Below the pieces are notes generated by a model. The model saw only the letters and a program-made list of their open reading frames with translations. It did no database searches and had not been told where the DNA came from. 64,000 bases of DNA, from assembly GCF_036345915.1 (NCBI RefSeq), contig NZ_CP107785.1, positions 1,984,001 through 2,048,000 on the forward strand, given 5' to 3'. This DNA is from Nocardia sp. NBC_00565. Its GTDB lineage: Bacteria; Actinomycetota; Actinomycetes; Mycobacteriales; Mycobacteriaceae. The position numbers and the translations under genes are program-made. Below are positions 38,585 to 47,847 of this stretch, in pieces (position 1 is the first letter of the stretch; every line of letters starts with the position of its first letter).

Positions 38585-39357
38585 AAACCTGGCTACCACC
38601 GGTGGTGTTCGGCGTCGGCGGCCTGGCGCTGTGGCAGGTGCTCACGGTCGTCGCCGGTGTGCCGTCGTTCCTGCTGCCCGCACCGACCGCGATCGCGAAA
38701 CAGTTCACCGAGAACTTCGGCCGCATCGTCGACGCCGCGACCGCGACCGGCACTAACGCCCTCATCGGCCTGCTGGTCGGTGCCGTCCTCGGCATCGTCG
38801 CGGCGATGCTCGCGGTGCGGTTCCGACTGGTCGAGGGCCTGCTGACCCCGCTCGCCGCCGCCGCGGCCGCGGTGCCGATCGTCGCGCTCGCCCCGCTGCT
38901 GAATTCGATGTATTCCACCACCACCGATACCCCGCGCCGCATGGTCGTCGCCATCGTGGTGTTCTTCCCGATGTTCGTCAGCACCGCCCGTGGCCTGCGC
39001 CAAGTGCCGCAGGTGCACGCCGATCTGATGACCTCGTATGCGGCCGGCGGCTGGCAGATCACCCGCACGGTGCGGTTGCCCGCGGCACTGCCCTACCTGT
39101 TCACCGGTCTGCGCATCGCGGCGCCGGGCGCAGTGATCGCCGCCATTATCGCCGAATACTTCGGCGGCTTGCAGAACGGCCTCGGCAGTCGAATCACCTC
39201 GGCCGCAGCCAATACCGCCTATCCACGGGCGTGGGCCTATGTGGTCGGCGCCATGATCGTCGGCCTGCTCTTCCTCGCCGCCGTGCTGATCCTCGAACAA
39301 CTGACCCGCCGACCCCGGACCATCCTGATCCGCGACATCTTTGGGAGATCGAAATGA
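38581..39357 (+). CDS. ABC transporter permease (second subunit)
   Basis: 258 residues from the ATG at 38581, overlapping the ATPase stop by four bases. About six membrane helices, with the coupling region LMTSYAAGGWQITRTVRLPA followed by ALPYLFTGLRIAAPGAVIAA. Its stop overlaps the start of the substrate-binding protein gene (ATGA at 39354). It is paired with the permease at 36816. Confidence 0.92.
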   Translation: MKTWLPPVVFGVGGLALWQVLTVVAGVPSFLLPAPTAIAKQFTENFGRIVDAATATGTNALIGLLVGAVLGIVAAMLAVRFRLVEGLLTPLAAAAAAVPIVALAPLLNSMYSTTTDTPRRMVVAIVVFFPMFVSTARGLRQVPQVHADLMTSYAAGGWQITRTVRLPAALPYLFTGLRIAAPGAVIAAIIAEYFGGLQNGLGSRITSAAANTAYPRAWAYVVGAMIVGLLFLAAVLILEQLTRRPRTILIRDIFGRSK

Positions 39358-40496
39358 GAAGTAATACCAGGCGTTTGCGTGCTTGTCTCGCGCTGGTGGC
39401 GTTGGCGGCGGCCGCGCTGACCGGCTGCAGCACCACCGACAACACCTCCGGGACCACCGCCGACGGGCTGACCAAGGTCCGCCTGCAACTGCAGTGGTTC
39501 AAGCAGGGCCAGTTCGCCGGTTATCTGGCCGCCGTGGACCAGGGCTTCTACAAGGAACAAGGCTTATCCGTCGAAATCCTCGACGGCGGTACCGATATCG
39601 TGCCCCAGACCGTACTGGCCCAGGGCCAGGCCGATTACGCGATCGCCTGGGTGCCCAAGGCGCTCGCCTCCCGTGAGGCCGGGGCGGGCATCACCGATGT
39701 GGCCCAGGTATTCCAGCGCTCGGGCACCAAGCAGGTCTCGTTCAAATCCGACAATATCTCGGGCCCGGCCGCACTGCGCGGCAAGACCGTCGGAAACTGG
39801 GGCTATGGCAATGAATTCGAGCTGTTCGCCGGGATGACCAAAGTCGGCATCGATCCGGCCAAAGATGTAAAACTCGTTCAGCAGCAGTTCGATATGAACG
39901 CGTTCCTGGCCAAGGACATCAACGCCGCCCAGGCCATGTCCTACAACGAATACGCCCAGCTACTCGAGACGAAGAATCCGGCCACCGGAAAGCTGTACAC
40001 CGCGGATGATTTCGCCACCATCGACTGGAACGACGAGGGCGTCGCCATGCTGCAGGACGCGATCTGGGCGAATTCGGAGAAGCTGAAGGATCCGAAATAC
40101 CAGGACCAGACGGTCAAGTTCATCGCGGCCTCGCTGAAGGGCTGGGCCTTCTGCCGCGACAATGTCGACAAATGCCGCGATATCACCGTCGCCGCGGGCA
40201 GCACCCTCGGCGCGACCCATCAGCAGTGGCAGATCAACGAGGTCAACAAGCTGATCTGGCCCTCGCCCAACGGCCTCGGGATGATCGACAAGACCGCATG
40301 GGACCGCACCGTGAAGATCGCCAAGGAGACCAAGAACCAGGAGGGCGTGACGGTGCTGAAGAAGGATCCCGATGCGGACGCCTTCACCAACGAATACGTC
40401 ACCAAGGCACTGGATCTGCTGAAGTCCGGCGGAATCGACGTCACCGGAACGGGATTCACGCCGCAGCAGGTGACCCTGACCGAAGGCGGTAAATAG
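39354..40496 (+). CDS. NMT1/THI5-like substrate-binding lipoprotein
   Basis: 380 residues from the ATG at 39354. A lipoprotein signal peptide ends in AAALTGCSTT (lipobox Cys ~25). The mature part has the NMT1/THI5 pattern (KVRLQLQWFKQGQFAGYLAA, VDQGFYKEQGLSVEILDGGT, LRGKTVGNWGYGNEFE). Homologues bind pyrimidine-like compounds such as thiamine precursors, and riboflavin in other branches. Here, between a pyrimidine catabolic operon and a beta-amino acid aminotransferase, the likely cargo is uracil, thymine, a dihydropyrimidine or a hydantoin. Confidence 0.9.
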   Translation: MRSNTRRLRACLALVALAAAALTGCSTTDNTSGTTADGLTKVRLQLQWFKQGQFAGYLAAVDQGFYKEQGLSVEILDGGTDIVPQTVLAQGQADYAIAWVPKALASREAGAGITDVAQVFQRSGTKQVSFKSDNISGPAALRGKTVGNWGYGNEFELFAGMTKVGIDPAKDVKLVQQQFDMNAFLAKDINAAQAMSYNEYAQLLETKNPATGKLYTADDFATIDWNDEGVAMLQDAIWANSEKLKDPKYQDQTVKFIAASLKGWAFCRDNVDKCRDITVAAGSTLGATHQQWQINEVNKLIWPSPNGLGMIDKTAWDRTVKIAKETKNQEGVTVLKKDPDADAFTNEYVTKALDLLKSGGIDVTGTGFTPQQVTLTEGGK

Positions 40497-41804
40497 GTGG
40501 TCGATCACGTCTTCTATCCCTGGAGCGCCCAGGCGACCCTGAATCCGGTGCCGATCGTCGGCGCGTCGGGCTCGTGGTTCTGGGAGGAGAGCGGCAAGCG
40601 CTATCTCGACTTCTCCTCCCAACTGGTGAATGTCAATATCGGCCACCAGCATCCGGATATCGTCGCCGCGATCATCGAACAGGCACAGAAACTCGCCACC
40701 ATCTCGCCGACCGTCGGCAACGAGACGCGCAGCGAACTGGCCAGGCTGATCGTCGAACGCGCACCCGGTGACCTGAATCGGATTCTGTTCACCACCGGCG
40801 GCGCGGAGGCCGTCGAGCATGCGGTGCGGCTGGCGCGCAGCTACACCGGCCGTACCAAGATGCTCGCGGCCTATCGCTCCTATCACGGCGGCACCGGCGT
40901 CGCGATCGGTCTGACCGGCGAGCCGCGGCGCTGGGGCGCGGAGCCGACCAATGTCGACGTCGTCCGCTTCTTCGGTCCGTATCCGTATCGATCGCCTTGG
41001 GGTACAACAACTCTCGAAGACGAGACGACGGCGGCGCTGAATCACCTGCGTCAAGTCATCGAATTGGAGGGGCCGCAGCACATCGCGGGCCTGATCCTGG
41101 AAACGGTGGTCGGCACCAACGGTGTGCTCGTGCCGCCGCCCGGCTATCTCGCCGGCGTACGGGAGCTGTGCGACGAATTCGGCATCGTCTACATCGCCGA
41201 TGAGGTCATGGTCGGATTCGGCCGGGTCGGTGAATGGTTCGCGGTGCAGGCCTTCGACGTCGAACCCGACATCATCACCTTCGCCAAGGGCGTGAACTCC
41301 GGATACGTCCCGCTCGGCGGCGTACTGATGGCCGAGCGGATCGCCCAACGCTATGACGAGACGGTGTATCCGGGTGGGCTCACCTACGCCGGACATCCGC
41401 TCGCGTGCGCGGCGGGCGTCGCTTCGATCGGCGTTTTCGAACGCGACGGCATCCTCGACCACGTGCGCTCGGTCGGTGCCGATGTGCTCGGAAAAGGCTT
41501 GGCGGAGTTGGCATCCCGGCATTCGAGCGTCGGCGAGGCGCGCGGGCTCGGCTACTTCTGGGCGCTGGAGCTGGTGCGCGATCCGCACACCCGCGAGCCG
41601 CTGATCCCGTTCGCGGCCGCCGGTCCCGCCGCGGAGCCGATGAACCGGGTCACCGCCGCCGCCAAGGAACGCGGACTGTGGCCGTTCAATGCGGGCAATC
41701 GTTTCCAGATCGCGCCGCCACTGACCACCACGGCCGAGGAACTGCGTACTGGCCTGGAGATCGTCGACGAGGTGCTGGAGGTCGCCGACGAATACGTGCC
41801 GTGA
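40497..41804 (+). CDS. Class III (omega) aminotransferase, probably for beta-alanine / beta-aminoisobutyrate
   Basis: 435 residues from a GTG directly after the previous stop. It is a PLP fold-type-I class III enzyme: Asp235 in YIADEVMVGFGR and the Schiff-base Lys264 in ITFAKGVNSGY. It should move the amino group from beta-alanine or beta-aminoisobutyrate to a keto acid, giving malonic or methylmalonic semialdehyde, the end of the pathway encoded here. No semialdehyde dehydrogenase gene is present in the window. It is last in the operon. Confidence 0.9.
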   Translation: MVDHVFYPWSAQATLNPVPIVGASGSWFWEESGKRYLDFSSQLVNVNIGHQHPDIVAAIIEQAQKLATISPTVGNETRSELARLIVERAPGDLNRILFTTGGAEAVEHAVRLARSYTGRTKMLAAYRSYHGGTGVAIGLTGEPRRWGAEPTNVDVVRFFGPYPYRSPWGTTTLEDETTAALNHLRQVIELEGPQHIAGLILETVVGTNGVLVPPPGYLAGVRELCDEFGIVYIADEVMVGFGRVGEWFAVQAFDVEPDIITFAKGVNSGYVPLGGVLMAERIAQRYDETVYPGGLTYAGHPLACAAGVASIGVFERDGILDHVRSVGADVLGKGLAELASRHSSVGEARGLGYFWALELVRDPHTREPLIPFAAAGPAAEPMNRVTAAAKERGLWPFNAGNRFQIAPPLTTTAEELRTGLEIVDEVLEVADEYVP

Positions 41805-42006
41805 TCGCGGCGAGTTCGATGACGACCCCGCCCTGCTGCCAGGTCTGATAAGAATCGGCTCGCACGGGTTTGCCGTCCGGGTCGAAACTGGTCGGCAGGG
41901 CAGGGCGACACACTGACGATCGGGACTTGCCCGGCGGCTCAGGGGCGCGACGGCTGATTCCCGCTACATTCGAGCGGTCCATCTCGGAACCCCTCCAGGA
42001 GCTGGC

Positions 42007-43542
42007 GTGACCGACACCGCAGATCGTCAGGGGGCAGCCACCGCGCCTGCGGTCCGTCCGCCGCTGGCGACCGCCGGCATCGGCGTCATCGCGGCCGTCG
42101 CACTGGCGGTGTTGGTGTTCTCGGCGAGCCGCTACGACTACTTCGGCGACGAGCTCTACTTCCTGGCGGCGGGACGGCGGCCGTCGTTCGGCTATGCCGA
42201 TCAGGGGCCGGTATTGCCGATGCTGGCGCGGTTGATGGATACCATCGCGCCGGGCGATTTCTTTGTACTGCGGCTGCCGGTGGTAGCGCTGACCGTGCTC
42301 GGCGTCGTGCTGTGCGCACTGATAGCGCGCGAGCTCGGCGGCGGACGCGGCGCGCAGATCTTCGCCGCGATCGCCTACGCGACCTCGCCGTTCCTGCTGC
42401 TCCAGGGCAAGATGCTGACGACCAACGCGGTCGACACCGTGCTCTGGGTGATCATCACGTGGCTGGTCGTGCGCTGGGTGCGGACCCGCCGCGATGGCCT
42501 GCTGCTGTGTGCGGCTCTGGTCACCGCGGTCGATATGCAGGTGAAATGGTTGATCCCGTTCTTCTGGATCGGCGTCGCGGCGGGGTCGCTGATCTTCGGT
42601 CCGCGCGAACTGGTGCGGCGGCCGCTGCTGTGGCTCGGCGGGGCGATCGTGGTGGCGGCGACGGTGCCGTCGTTGATCTGGCAGGCGCGCCACGATTGGC
42701 CGCAGCTGTCGATGGGGGAGGTGATCAGCGGTGAGCAGGGCATCCTCGGCGGCCGGGTGATGTTTGTGCCGCTCGCGCTGCTGCTGGCCGGATACTTGGG
42801 CGCGGTCTTGTTGATCTACGGCGTATGGGCGCTGCTGCGCCATGTCTCGCTGCGGCCCTACCGGTTCCTCGGGGCGACCCTGCTGATACTGGTCGCCATC
42901 TTCCTGGCGATCGGCGGACGGATCTACTACGTCGCCGGGATGTACGGCGTGGTGCTCGCTGCGGGTGCGGTCGGTCTCGCCGAACTGGCGGGTCGACTGA
43001 ATCCGGCCCCGCGCCGCTTGGTCGCAGGGGCCGGTGCGGTACTCGCCGCGGTGGCCACGGGCTATCTGCTGTGGGCGACCCCGTGGCGCGACGCCGCACA
43101 CGTCCAGCCGCCGGCCGGTGACGCCGAGGCCGCCATCAATATCGGCGTCTACGGCGAATTCGGCTGGCCGGAACTAACTTCCGCCGTCACCAAGGCGTAC
43201 GACTCGCTCACCCCGGCCGAACGCGCCGACGCTGTCATCGTCACCGACACCTACTGGCAAGCCAGCGCCCTTGACCAATTCGACCGTGCCCACCTGCCCT
43301 CGATCTACAGTCCCAGCCGCGGCTTCGGTTATTTCGGCACACCCACGGACAACGCGTCGGCAGTCATCGCCGTCGGCGTCAACGATGCCTTCCTGCACTG
43401 GGATTTCGACAACTGCGCACCGGTCGCCAAGGTGGACAGTCGAATCGGCTACCCGGGCAATACCCAGGACGTCACGGTCTGGACTTGCACCGGTCTGCGC
43501 CACCCGTGGTCTGAGGTATGGCCGGCCTGGATGCACCTGTAG
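42007..43542 (+). CDS. GT39/PMT-type membrane glycosyltransferase
   Basis: 511 residues from a GTG at 42007 with AGGAG upstream. The first luminal loop carries the Asp-Glu of YDYFGDELYFLAAGRRPSFG, the likely catalytic site of GT-C polyprenyl-phosphate-dependent glycosyltransferases. About ten membrane helices follow, then a C-terminal extracytoplasmic domain (GVYGEFGWPELTSAVTKAYD, YSPSRGFGYFGTP). It is a paralogue of the broken gene at 28699. The last 117 bp including the stop are duplicated immediately downstream. Confidence 0.88.
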   Translation: MTDTADRQGAATAPAVRPPLATAGIGVIAAVALAVLVFSASRYDYFGDELYFLAAGRRPSFGYADQGPVLPMLARLMDTIAPGDFFVLRLPVVALTVLGVVLCALIARELGGGRGAQIFAAIAYATSPFLLLQGKMLTTNAVDTVLWVIITWLVVRWVRTRRDGLLLCAALVTAVDMQVKWLIPFFWIGVAAGSLIFGPRELVRRPLLWLGGAIVVAATVPSLIWQARHDWPQLSMGEVISGEQGILGGRVMFVPLALLLAGYLGAVLLIYGVWALLRHVSLRPYRFLGATLLILVAIFLAIGGRIYYVAGMYGVVLAAGAVGLAELAGRLNPAPRRLVAGAGAVLAAVATGYLLWATPWRDAAHVQPPAGDAEAAINIGVYGEFGWPELTSAVTKAYDSLTPAERADAVIVTDTYWQASALDQFDRAHLPSIYSPSRGFGYFGTPTDNASAVIAVGVNDAFLHWDFDNCAPVAKVDSRIGYPGNTQDVTVWTCTGLRHPWSEVWPAWMHL

Positions 43543-43679
43543 TCGACCATGTCGAACTGGTTGCCAAGGTGGACAGCCGAATCGGCTACCCGGGCAATAC
43601 CCAGGACGTCACGGTCTGGACTTGCACCGGCCTGCGCCACCCGTGGTCTGAGGTGCGGCCGACCTGGATGCACCTGTAG
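43426..43679 (+). repeat. Duplication of the GT39 gene 3' end
   Basis: 43426-43542 (39 codons including the stop) and 43563-43679 match over 117 bp with about five substitutions and no gaps, period 137 bp. The second copy keeps the reading frame and the stop but has no start. Its end abuts the stop of the WYL regulator gene at 43681. Confidence 0.92.
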
Positions 43680-43680
43680 T

Positions 43681-44631
43681 TCAGGCCAGCGCGGCCCGGA
43701 ATCGGTCGGTGATCGCCCGCAGGTGGGCGGCGAGTTCGGCGCCGTCCTCGATATGGAAGTCGGTGTCGATGGCGGCGAGCAGGAAGACCAGTGCCCGCGG
43801 ATTGTCCGCCCCGATATCCAGCAGACAGCTGTGCTCGTCGACCGCGGTGACGGTCCCGTAGCCCGCCGCGTCGCGGGCGACAGTGGAGTTGGCGGGTACG
43901 TGCAACCGAATGATCGCCCGCGAGGGCCACATTCGCGCCACATTGCTCGAAACATGGCTTGCCGCATCGCCGCCGGGGATGGGACGCGGCTCGAACCGTG
44001 GCCCGGTCGGGATGATCGGACTGATCCGGTCGGCTCGGAACGTGCGCCAATCGGCCCGATCTCGATCCCAGGCAACGAGATACCAGCGCGGACCCCAGGT
44101 GACGAGCTCGTGCGGCTCGGTATCGCGACGACTCGTCCGCCCGTCGTGGCCGCGATAGTCGAAGCGCAGCCGGTGCCGATCGCGACAGGCGGTGGCCAGG
44201 GTGGTGAGCACCTGCGCGTCCACCGTCGGCCGGGTGCTCGGCGCGGAAACCGCTGCCGGGCGTAGCAATTCGACCCGATGGCGCAGCCGGGCGGGCAGCA
44301 GCTGTTCGAGCTTGACCAAGGCGCGCAACGCGGTCTCGCCGATCCCGGTCACCCCGGAGGTGGTGGCGGTGCGCAGCGCGATGGTGATGGCCACCGCCTC
44401 CTCGTCATCCAATTGCAGTGGCGGCAGCCGGGTTCCGGCATCGAGTCGATACCCGCCATCGATGCCCTTGCTCGCGTGCACCGGATAGTCCAGCGCGCGG
44501 AGCTTGTCGATATCCCGGCGCACGGTGCGGGTGCTGACACCGAGCCGATCGGCGAGGTCTCGGCCGGACCATTCCCGTCGTGTCTGCAGCAGTGCCAGTA
44601 GCCGCAGCAGCCGAGCTGAGGTCTGTTTCAC
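43681..44631 (-). CDS. WYL-domain transcriptional regulator (YafY-like)
   Basis: 316 residues from the ATG at 44631. The N-terminal HTH_11 winged helix ([40 protein letters not shown]) is followed by a WYL sensor domain with [20 protein letters not shown] and a C-terminal WCX-type extension. It is divergent from an epoxide hydrolase gene, with a GGACA-TGTCC inverted repeat between them, so it probably controls that gene and itself. Confidence 0.92.
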   Translation of the reverse strand: MKQTSARLLRLLALLQTRREWSGRDLADRLGVSTRTVRRDIDKLRALDYPVHASKGIDGGYRLDAGTRLPPLQLDDEEAVAITIALRTATTSGVTGIGETALRALVKLEQLLPARLRHRVELLRPAAVSAPSTRPTVDAQVLTTLATACRDRHRLRFDYRGHDGRTSRRDTEPHELVTWGPRWYLVAWDRDRADWRTFRADRISPIIPTGPRFEPRPIPGGDAASHVSSNVARMWPSRAIIRLHVPANSTVARDAAGYGTVTAVDEHSCLLDIGADNPRALVFLLAAIDTDFHIEDGAELAAHLRAITDRFRAALA

Positions 44632-44656
44632 GATTTCTCAGTCTGCCAGGACTAGA

Positions 44657-44671
44657 GGACAGAAGTTGTCC
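44657..44671. promoter_or_regulatory. Inverted-repeat operator candidate GGACA-N5-TGTCC
   Basis: Perfect five-base arms at 44657-44661 and 44667-44671 in the 64-bp gap between the divergent regulator and epoxide hydrolase genes. The location fits a binding site for the WYL regulator. Confidence 0.55.
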
Positions 44672-44695
44672 GCTAGTGCCCATAGCGTTCTTTCC

Positions 44696-45859
44696 ATGAG
44701 CAACGAGATCACCCCCTTCCAGATCGACATCCCGCAATCCGACCTCGACGATCTGAACGCCCGGCTGGCCGCCGCCCGTTGGCCCGCGCGGCTGCCGGAT
44801 GTGGGCTGGGCCCGGGGCGTGCCGGTCGAGTATCTGCGCGAGCTGGTCGAGTACTGGCGCACGGCCTACGACTGGCGGGCGCAGGAGGCGCAGTTGAACA
44901 AAATCCCGCAGTTCACCACCGAAATCGATGGGCAGAACGTGTATTTCGTGCATGTGCGCTCGCCGCGGCCGGATGCGACGCCGCTGATTCTGACCCACGG
45001 CTGGCCGGGTTCGTTCGTGGAGTTCCTCGATGTCATCGGCCCGCTCACCGATCCGGCGGCGCACGGCGGCGATCCGGCCGACGCCTTCCATGTGGTGATC
45101 CCGTCGCTGCCCGGCTTCGGCTTCTCCGGGCCGATCGTCGAGACCGGGTGGAATGTGGCCCGGGTCGCGGCGGCGTGGGCGGAGCTGATGCGCCGACTCG
45201 GCTACCAGCGCTTCGGTGCGCAGGGCGGCGACCTCGGCGCGTTCGTCGCGCCGGAGCTGGGGCGGGTGGCCGGTGCTCGGGTGCTCGGCGTGCACGTCAA
45301 CGCGGCGACGTTCGGCTTCATCCCCTTCGGCGAGGTCGCCGAGGACGAGCGCGCCACCATGACCGAGGCCGAAGTGGCCAGACTGGGTCGCATCGCCGAT
45401 TTCCGCGGTGACGGCAGCGGTTATTTCAAGATCCAGTCGACGCGGCCACGGACCCTGGCCTACGGCCTGCACGACTCGCCGGTCGGGCAGTTGGGCTGGA
45501 TCGTGGAGAAGTTCAAGGAGTGGAGCTTCCCCGCGGACGCGCTGCCCGAGGCCGCGATCGATCGCGACCGGCTGCTCACCAATGTGATGCTCTACTGGCT
45601 CACCGGAACGGCGGGCTCTTCGGCCGAAATGTATTACGAGAACATGCATTCCAGCAATTACCACACCACCCCGGCGACGATGCCGACCGGTGTCGCGGTC
45701 TTCGCGCAGGACATCGCGATCCGCCGCTACGCCGAAACCGGCAACAACATCGTGCACTGGTCGGAGTTCGAGCGCGGCGGGCACTTTGCCGCGCTGGAGG
45801 CGCCGGATCTGTTCGTCGATGACGTGCGGTCGTTCTTCCGGAGCCTGGATCGAGGGTGA
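44696..45859 (+). CDS. Epoxide hydrolase (alpha/beta hydrolase with N-terminal EHN domain)
   Basis: 387 residues from the ATG at 44696. The N-terminal EHN region ([20 protein letters not shown]) leads to the hydrolase core: oxyanion HGWPGS (101-106), nucleophile Asp179 in AQGGDLGAF, and the catalytic His363 in RGGHFAALE. Family members convert epoxides to diols through an ester intermediate. A long hairpin at 45867-45906 follows. Upstream frame extension to 44504 is antisense to the regulator and rejected. Confidence 0.93.
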   Translation: MSNEITPFQIDIPQSDLDDLNARLAAARWPARLPDVGWARGVPVEYLRELVEYWRTAYDWRAQEAQLNKIPQFTTEIDGQNVYFVHVRSPRPDATPLILTHGWPGSFVEFLDVIGPLTDPAAHGGDPADAFHVVIPSLPGFGFSGPIVETGWNVARVAAAWAELMRRLGYQRFGAQGGDLGAFVAPELGRVAGARVLGVHVNAATFGFIPFGEVAEDERATMTEAEVARLGRIADFRGDGSGYFKIQSTRPRTLAYGLHDSPVGQLGWIVEKFKEWSFPADALPEAAIDRDRLLTNVMLYWLTGTAGSSAEMYYENMHSSNYHTTPATMPTGVAVFAQDIAIRRYAETGNNIVHWSEFERGGHFAALEAPDLFVDDVRSFFRSLDRG

Positions 45860-45866
45860 GCCGCAG

Positions 45867-45906
45867 CGCCGGGGTTCGGCCGGCCGGTGCCGACCGCACC
45901 CCGGCG
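45867..45906 (+). terminator. Hairpin after the epoxide hydrolase gene
   Basis: CGCCGGGGT (45867-45875) pairs with ACCCCGGCG (45898-45906), and the loop contains a second pairing TCGGC / GCCGA. It lies eight bases after the stop and 20 bp before the next ATG. Confidence 0.6.
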
Positions 45907-45926
45907 GTCATGGTTAATTGGAAGCC

Positions 45927-46298
45927 ATGACATCTGGGGAGACCGAGATCTGGCACAACCCGCGGTGCACCAAGAGCCGCAACGCGACCGCGCACCTGGA
46001 CGAGGCGGGCGTCGAGTACACGGTGCGGCGCTACCTCGACAATCCGCCGACCGCGGCCGAACTGCGCGCGGTGCTGACGCGGCTGGGGGCCGAACCGTGG
46101 GAGATCACCCGCACGGGTGAGCAGATCGCGAAGGATCTCGGCATGTCCGGGTGGGGGCGCACCGCGGCCGATCGGGATCAGTGGATCGAGGCGCTGGCGA
46201 CGCATCCGCAGCTGATCCAGCGCCCGATCGTGCTCACCGCGGACGGTGGCGCGGTGATGGCGCGGGACGAGGAGACACTGCGGTCGCTGGCCCCCTGA
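45927..46298 (+). CDS. ArsC/Spx-family thioredoxin-fold protein (arsenate reductase-like)
   Basis: 123 residues from the ATG at 45927; a TTG three codons earlier is less likely. The active-site motif HNPRCTKSRN places the reactive cysteine at 14, and RPIVLTADGG is the conserved C-terminal Arg-Pro motif of the family. Proteins of this YfgD-like branch are annotated as arsenate reductases, but no arsenic genes are nearby, so the true substrate is open. Confidence 0.9.
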   Translation: MTSGETEIWHNPRCTKSRNATAHLDEAGVEYTVRRYLDNPPTAAELRAVLTRLGAEPWEITRTGEQIAKDLGMSGWGRTAADRDQWIEALATHPQLIQRPIVLTADGGAVMARDEETLRSLAP

Positions 46299-46355
46299 TT
46301 TCCGGGTCGAATCGGCGGCCCTTTCGCGGCGAATCAGGCGGTAGGGTCGGCAAAT

Positions 46356-47036
46356 ATGAAGGTACAACTGCGGCATAGTCCGGCCTCCGCCGTCGCGCGG
46401 TGCTTCCTGGCCGGCGGCGAGCCGATGCGGGTCGAGAGCGGCGCCATGGTCGCCCACTCGGCGGGAGTTTCGTTGCAGGCCAAGGCCGAAGGCGGCATCC
46501 TCGCCGGCCTGAAGCGATCGGTGCTCGCCGGCGAATCGTTCTTCGTCTCGACCTTTACCGCACCGCCGCAGGGCGGTTGGGTCGATGTGGCGCCCGCGCT
46601 ACCCGGCGACATGCTGAACCTGCAGATCACGCCGGATCGGCCGTTCTTCATCAGCCGCGGCGGCTGGATCGCGAACTCGCACGGCGTGCAGGTCGAGGGC
46701 AAGTGGGGCGGCTTCGCGAACCTGTTCGGCGGCGAGGGCGGCTTCGGTCTGCGTGCGCACGGCGACGGTGAGGTGGTCGTCGGTGTGTTCGGCGCGATCG
46801 ATGTCATCGATCTGCAGCCGGGCGAGCCGATCACCATCGACACCGGGCATGTGGTGGCCTATGACCTGGCGATGAACTTCACCATTCGGCGGGCCGTCTC
46901 CGGGCGGTCGATCCAATCGCTCAAGTCGGGTGAGGGCTTCGTCTTCGACTTCACCGGACCCGGTCGGGTGCTGCTGCAGACCCGCAATCCGGGCGCGTTC
47001 GCCGCGTGGGCCGGATCGACCGCGTCCTCGGGCTAG
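46356..47036 (+). CDS. AIM24/TIGR00266-family protein
   Basis: 226 residues from the ATG at 46356. The family shows repeated glycine-rich beta strands: KVQLRHSPASAVARCFLAGG, VESGAMVAHSAGVSLQAKAE, FITPPQGGWVDVAPALPGDM-like segments, and VEGKWGGFANLFGGEGGFGL. It is a double-stranded beta-helix resembling mitochondrial AIM24, with no known catalytic residues. Function is unknown. It stands alone on this strand. Confidence 0.85.
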   Translation: MKVQLRHSPASAVARCFLAGGEPMRVESGAMVAHSAGVSLQAKAEGGILAGLKRSVLAGESFFVSTFTAPPQGGWVDVAPALPGDMLNLQITPDRPFFISRGGWIANSHGVQVEGKWGGFANLFGGEGGFGLRAHGDGEVVVGVFGAIDVIDLQPGEPITIDTGHVVAYDLAMNFTIRRAVSGRSIQSLKSGEGFVFDFTGPGRVLLQTRNPGAFAAWAGSTASSG

Positions 47037-47123
47037 GTCCGCGTTTTCACGGGCCCCTTACCTGCTGGACATGTAGATCGTGCAAAATGCAAATTTCATA
47101 TCGGGTCCAGCAAGGGAATGTAC

Positions 47124-47195
47124 ATGGAGCTCCTCGAGGTCGCAGCGACCATCCTCACCCAGTTCATGACGGTTCTGAGCGGTAGCGCCGCCTGA
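47124..47195 (+). CDS. 23-aa hydrophobic micro-ORF followed by a strong hairpin
   Basis: The ATG at 47124 has AAGGGA six bases upstream; an ATG two codons earlier (47118) is also in frame. The peptide MELLEVAATILTQFMTVLSG-SAA could form one amphipathic or membrane helix. It ends 17 bp before a perfect 16-bp hairpin, so a short transcript carrying only this ORF is possible. No family is recognised, and expression is not shown. Confidence 0.4.
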   Translation: MELLEVAATILTQFMTVLSGSAA

Positions 47196-47212
47196 TCGGA
47201 GACTGCGGTGAG

Positions 47213-47245
47213 ACGGCCCATCAGGTCCAGGACCTGATGGGCCGT
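47213..47245. terminator. Perfect 16-bp hairpin terminator
   Basis: Arms 47213-47228 and 47230-47245 are perfect reverse complements around a single base. It lies between the micro-ORF (plus strand) and the Nudix gene end at 47260 (minus strand), so it can end transcripts from both sides. Confidence 0.8.
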
Positions 47246-47259
47246 CGCTGTTGTCGGCC

Positions 47260-47793
47260 TCAGTCGAAGAGTTGGTCGATGAGCACGCGGGTATCGGGAA
47301 CGAACGGCCACGCCGAATCGGCCAACCGCGTTCGCAGTTCGGCATCGGTCCACCACCAGCCGTCGACGATCTCCTCGGGCTGGTGCCGGATGGGCCCGTC
47401 GTAGCGCAGTTCATAGGCGAACAGATGGCAGCGCATCGGCTTGCCCTGCCATTCACCGTCCCAGGACGCGCTGGCCCGCAGCGGCAGCGGAGGTGCGTCG
47501 GCGGGCCGGACGATGCCCAGTTCTTCCGCGAGTTCACGGATAGCGGTCTGCGCCGGGGTCTCGCCGGGATCGACGACGCCACCGGCCAGACAGTCGTGCA
47601 TGCCCGCGAAAACCATCTTGGTATCGGTGCGGCGGTGCACGTAGATCCGCTCGCCGTCGCCGGAGCGGACCAGCACGCCCGCGCTGGCGTGCCAGATGCC
47701 GTCGCGATAGACGGTGGCCCGGTCCGCGACGCCGATTTCGCGACCCGCGGGGTCGTAGATCGTGATCATCTCCGAGTGAGGGTGCACAGACAC
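47260..47793 (-). CDS. Nudix hydrolase
   Basis: 177 residues. The Nudix box is complete: GGVVDPGETPAQTAIRELAE followed by ELGI, matching Gx5Ex7REUxEExGU. The N-terminus (YDPAGREIGVADRATVYRDG, then GIWHASAGVLV) resembles the isopentenyl-diphosphate isomerase/YfcD-like Nudix group, which hydrolyse nucleoside diphosphate derivatives. The start is taken at 47793; Met9 (47769) is an alternative. Confidence 0.9.
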   Translation of the reverse strand: MSVHPHSEMITIYDPAGREIGVADRATVYRDGIWHASAGVLVRSGDGERIYVHRRTDTKMVFAGMHDCLAGGVVDPGETPAQTAIRELAEELGIVRPADAPPLPLRASASWDGEWQGKPMRCHLFAYELRYDGPIRHQPEEIVDGWWWTDAELRTRLADSAWPFVPDTRVLIDQLFD

Positions 47794-47847
47794 CGGTCGA
47801 GGGTAACCTGATCACCGCACGCCACCCTGAGAGAGGACCGCCCCAGA

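Noticed and set aside
43549..44265. 238-codon plus-strand frame after the GT39 gene
   Set aside because: It begins in the duplicated GT39 3' end and continues antisense through the WYL regulator gene.
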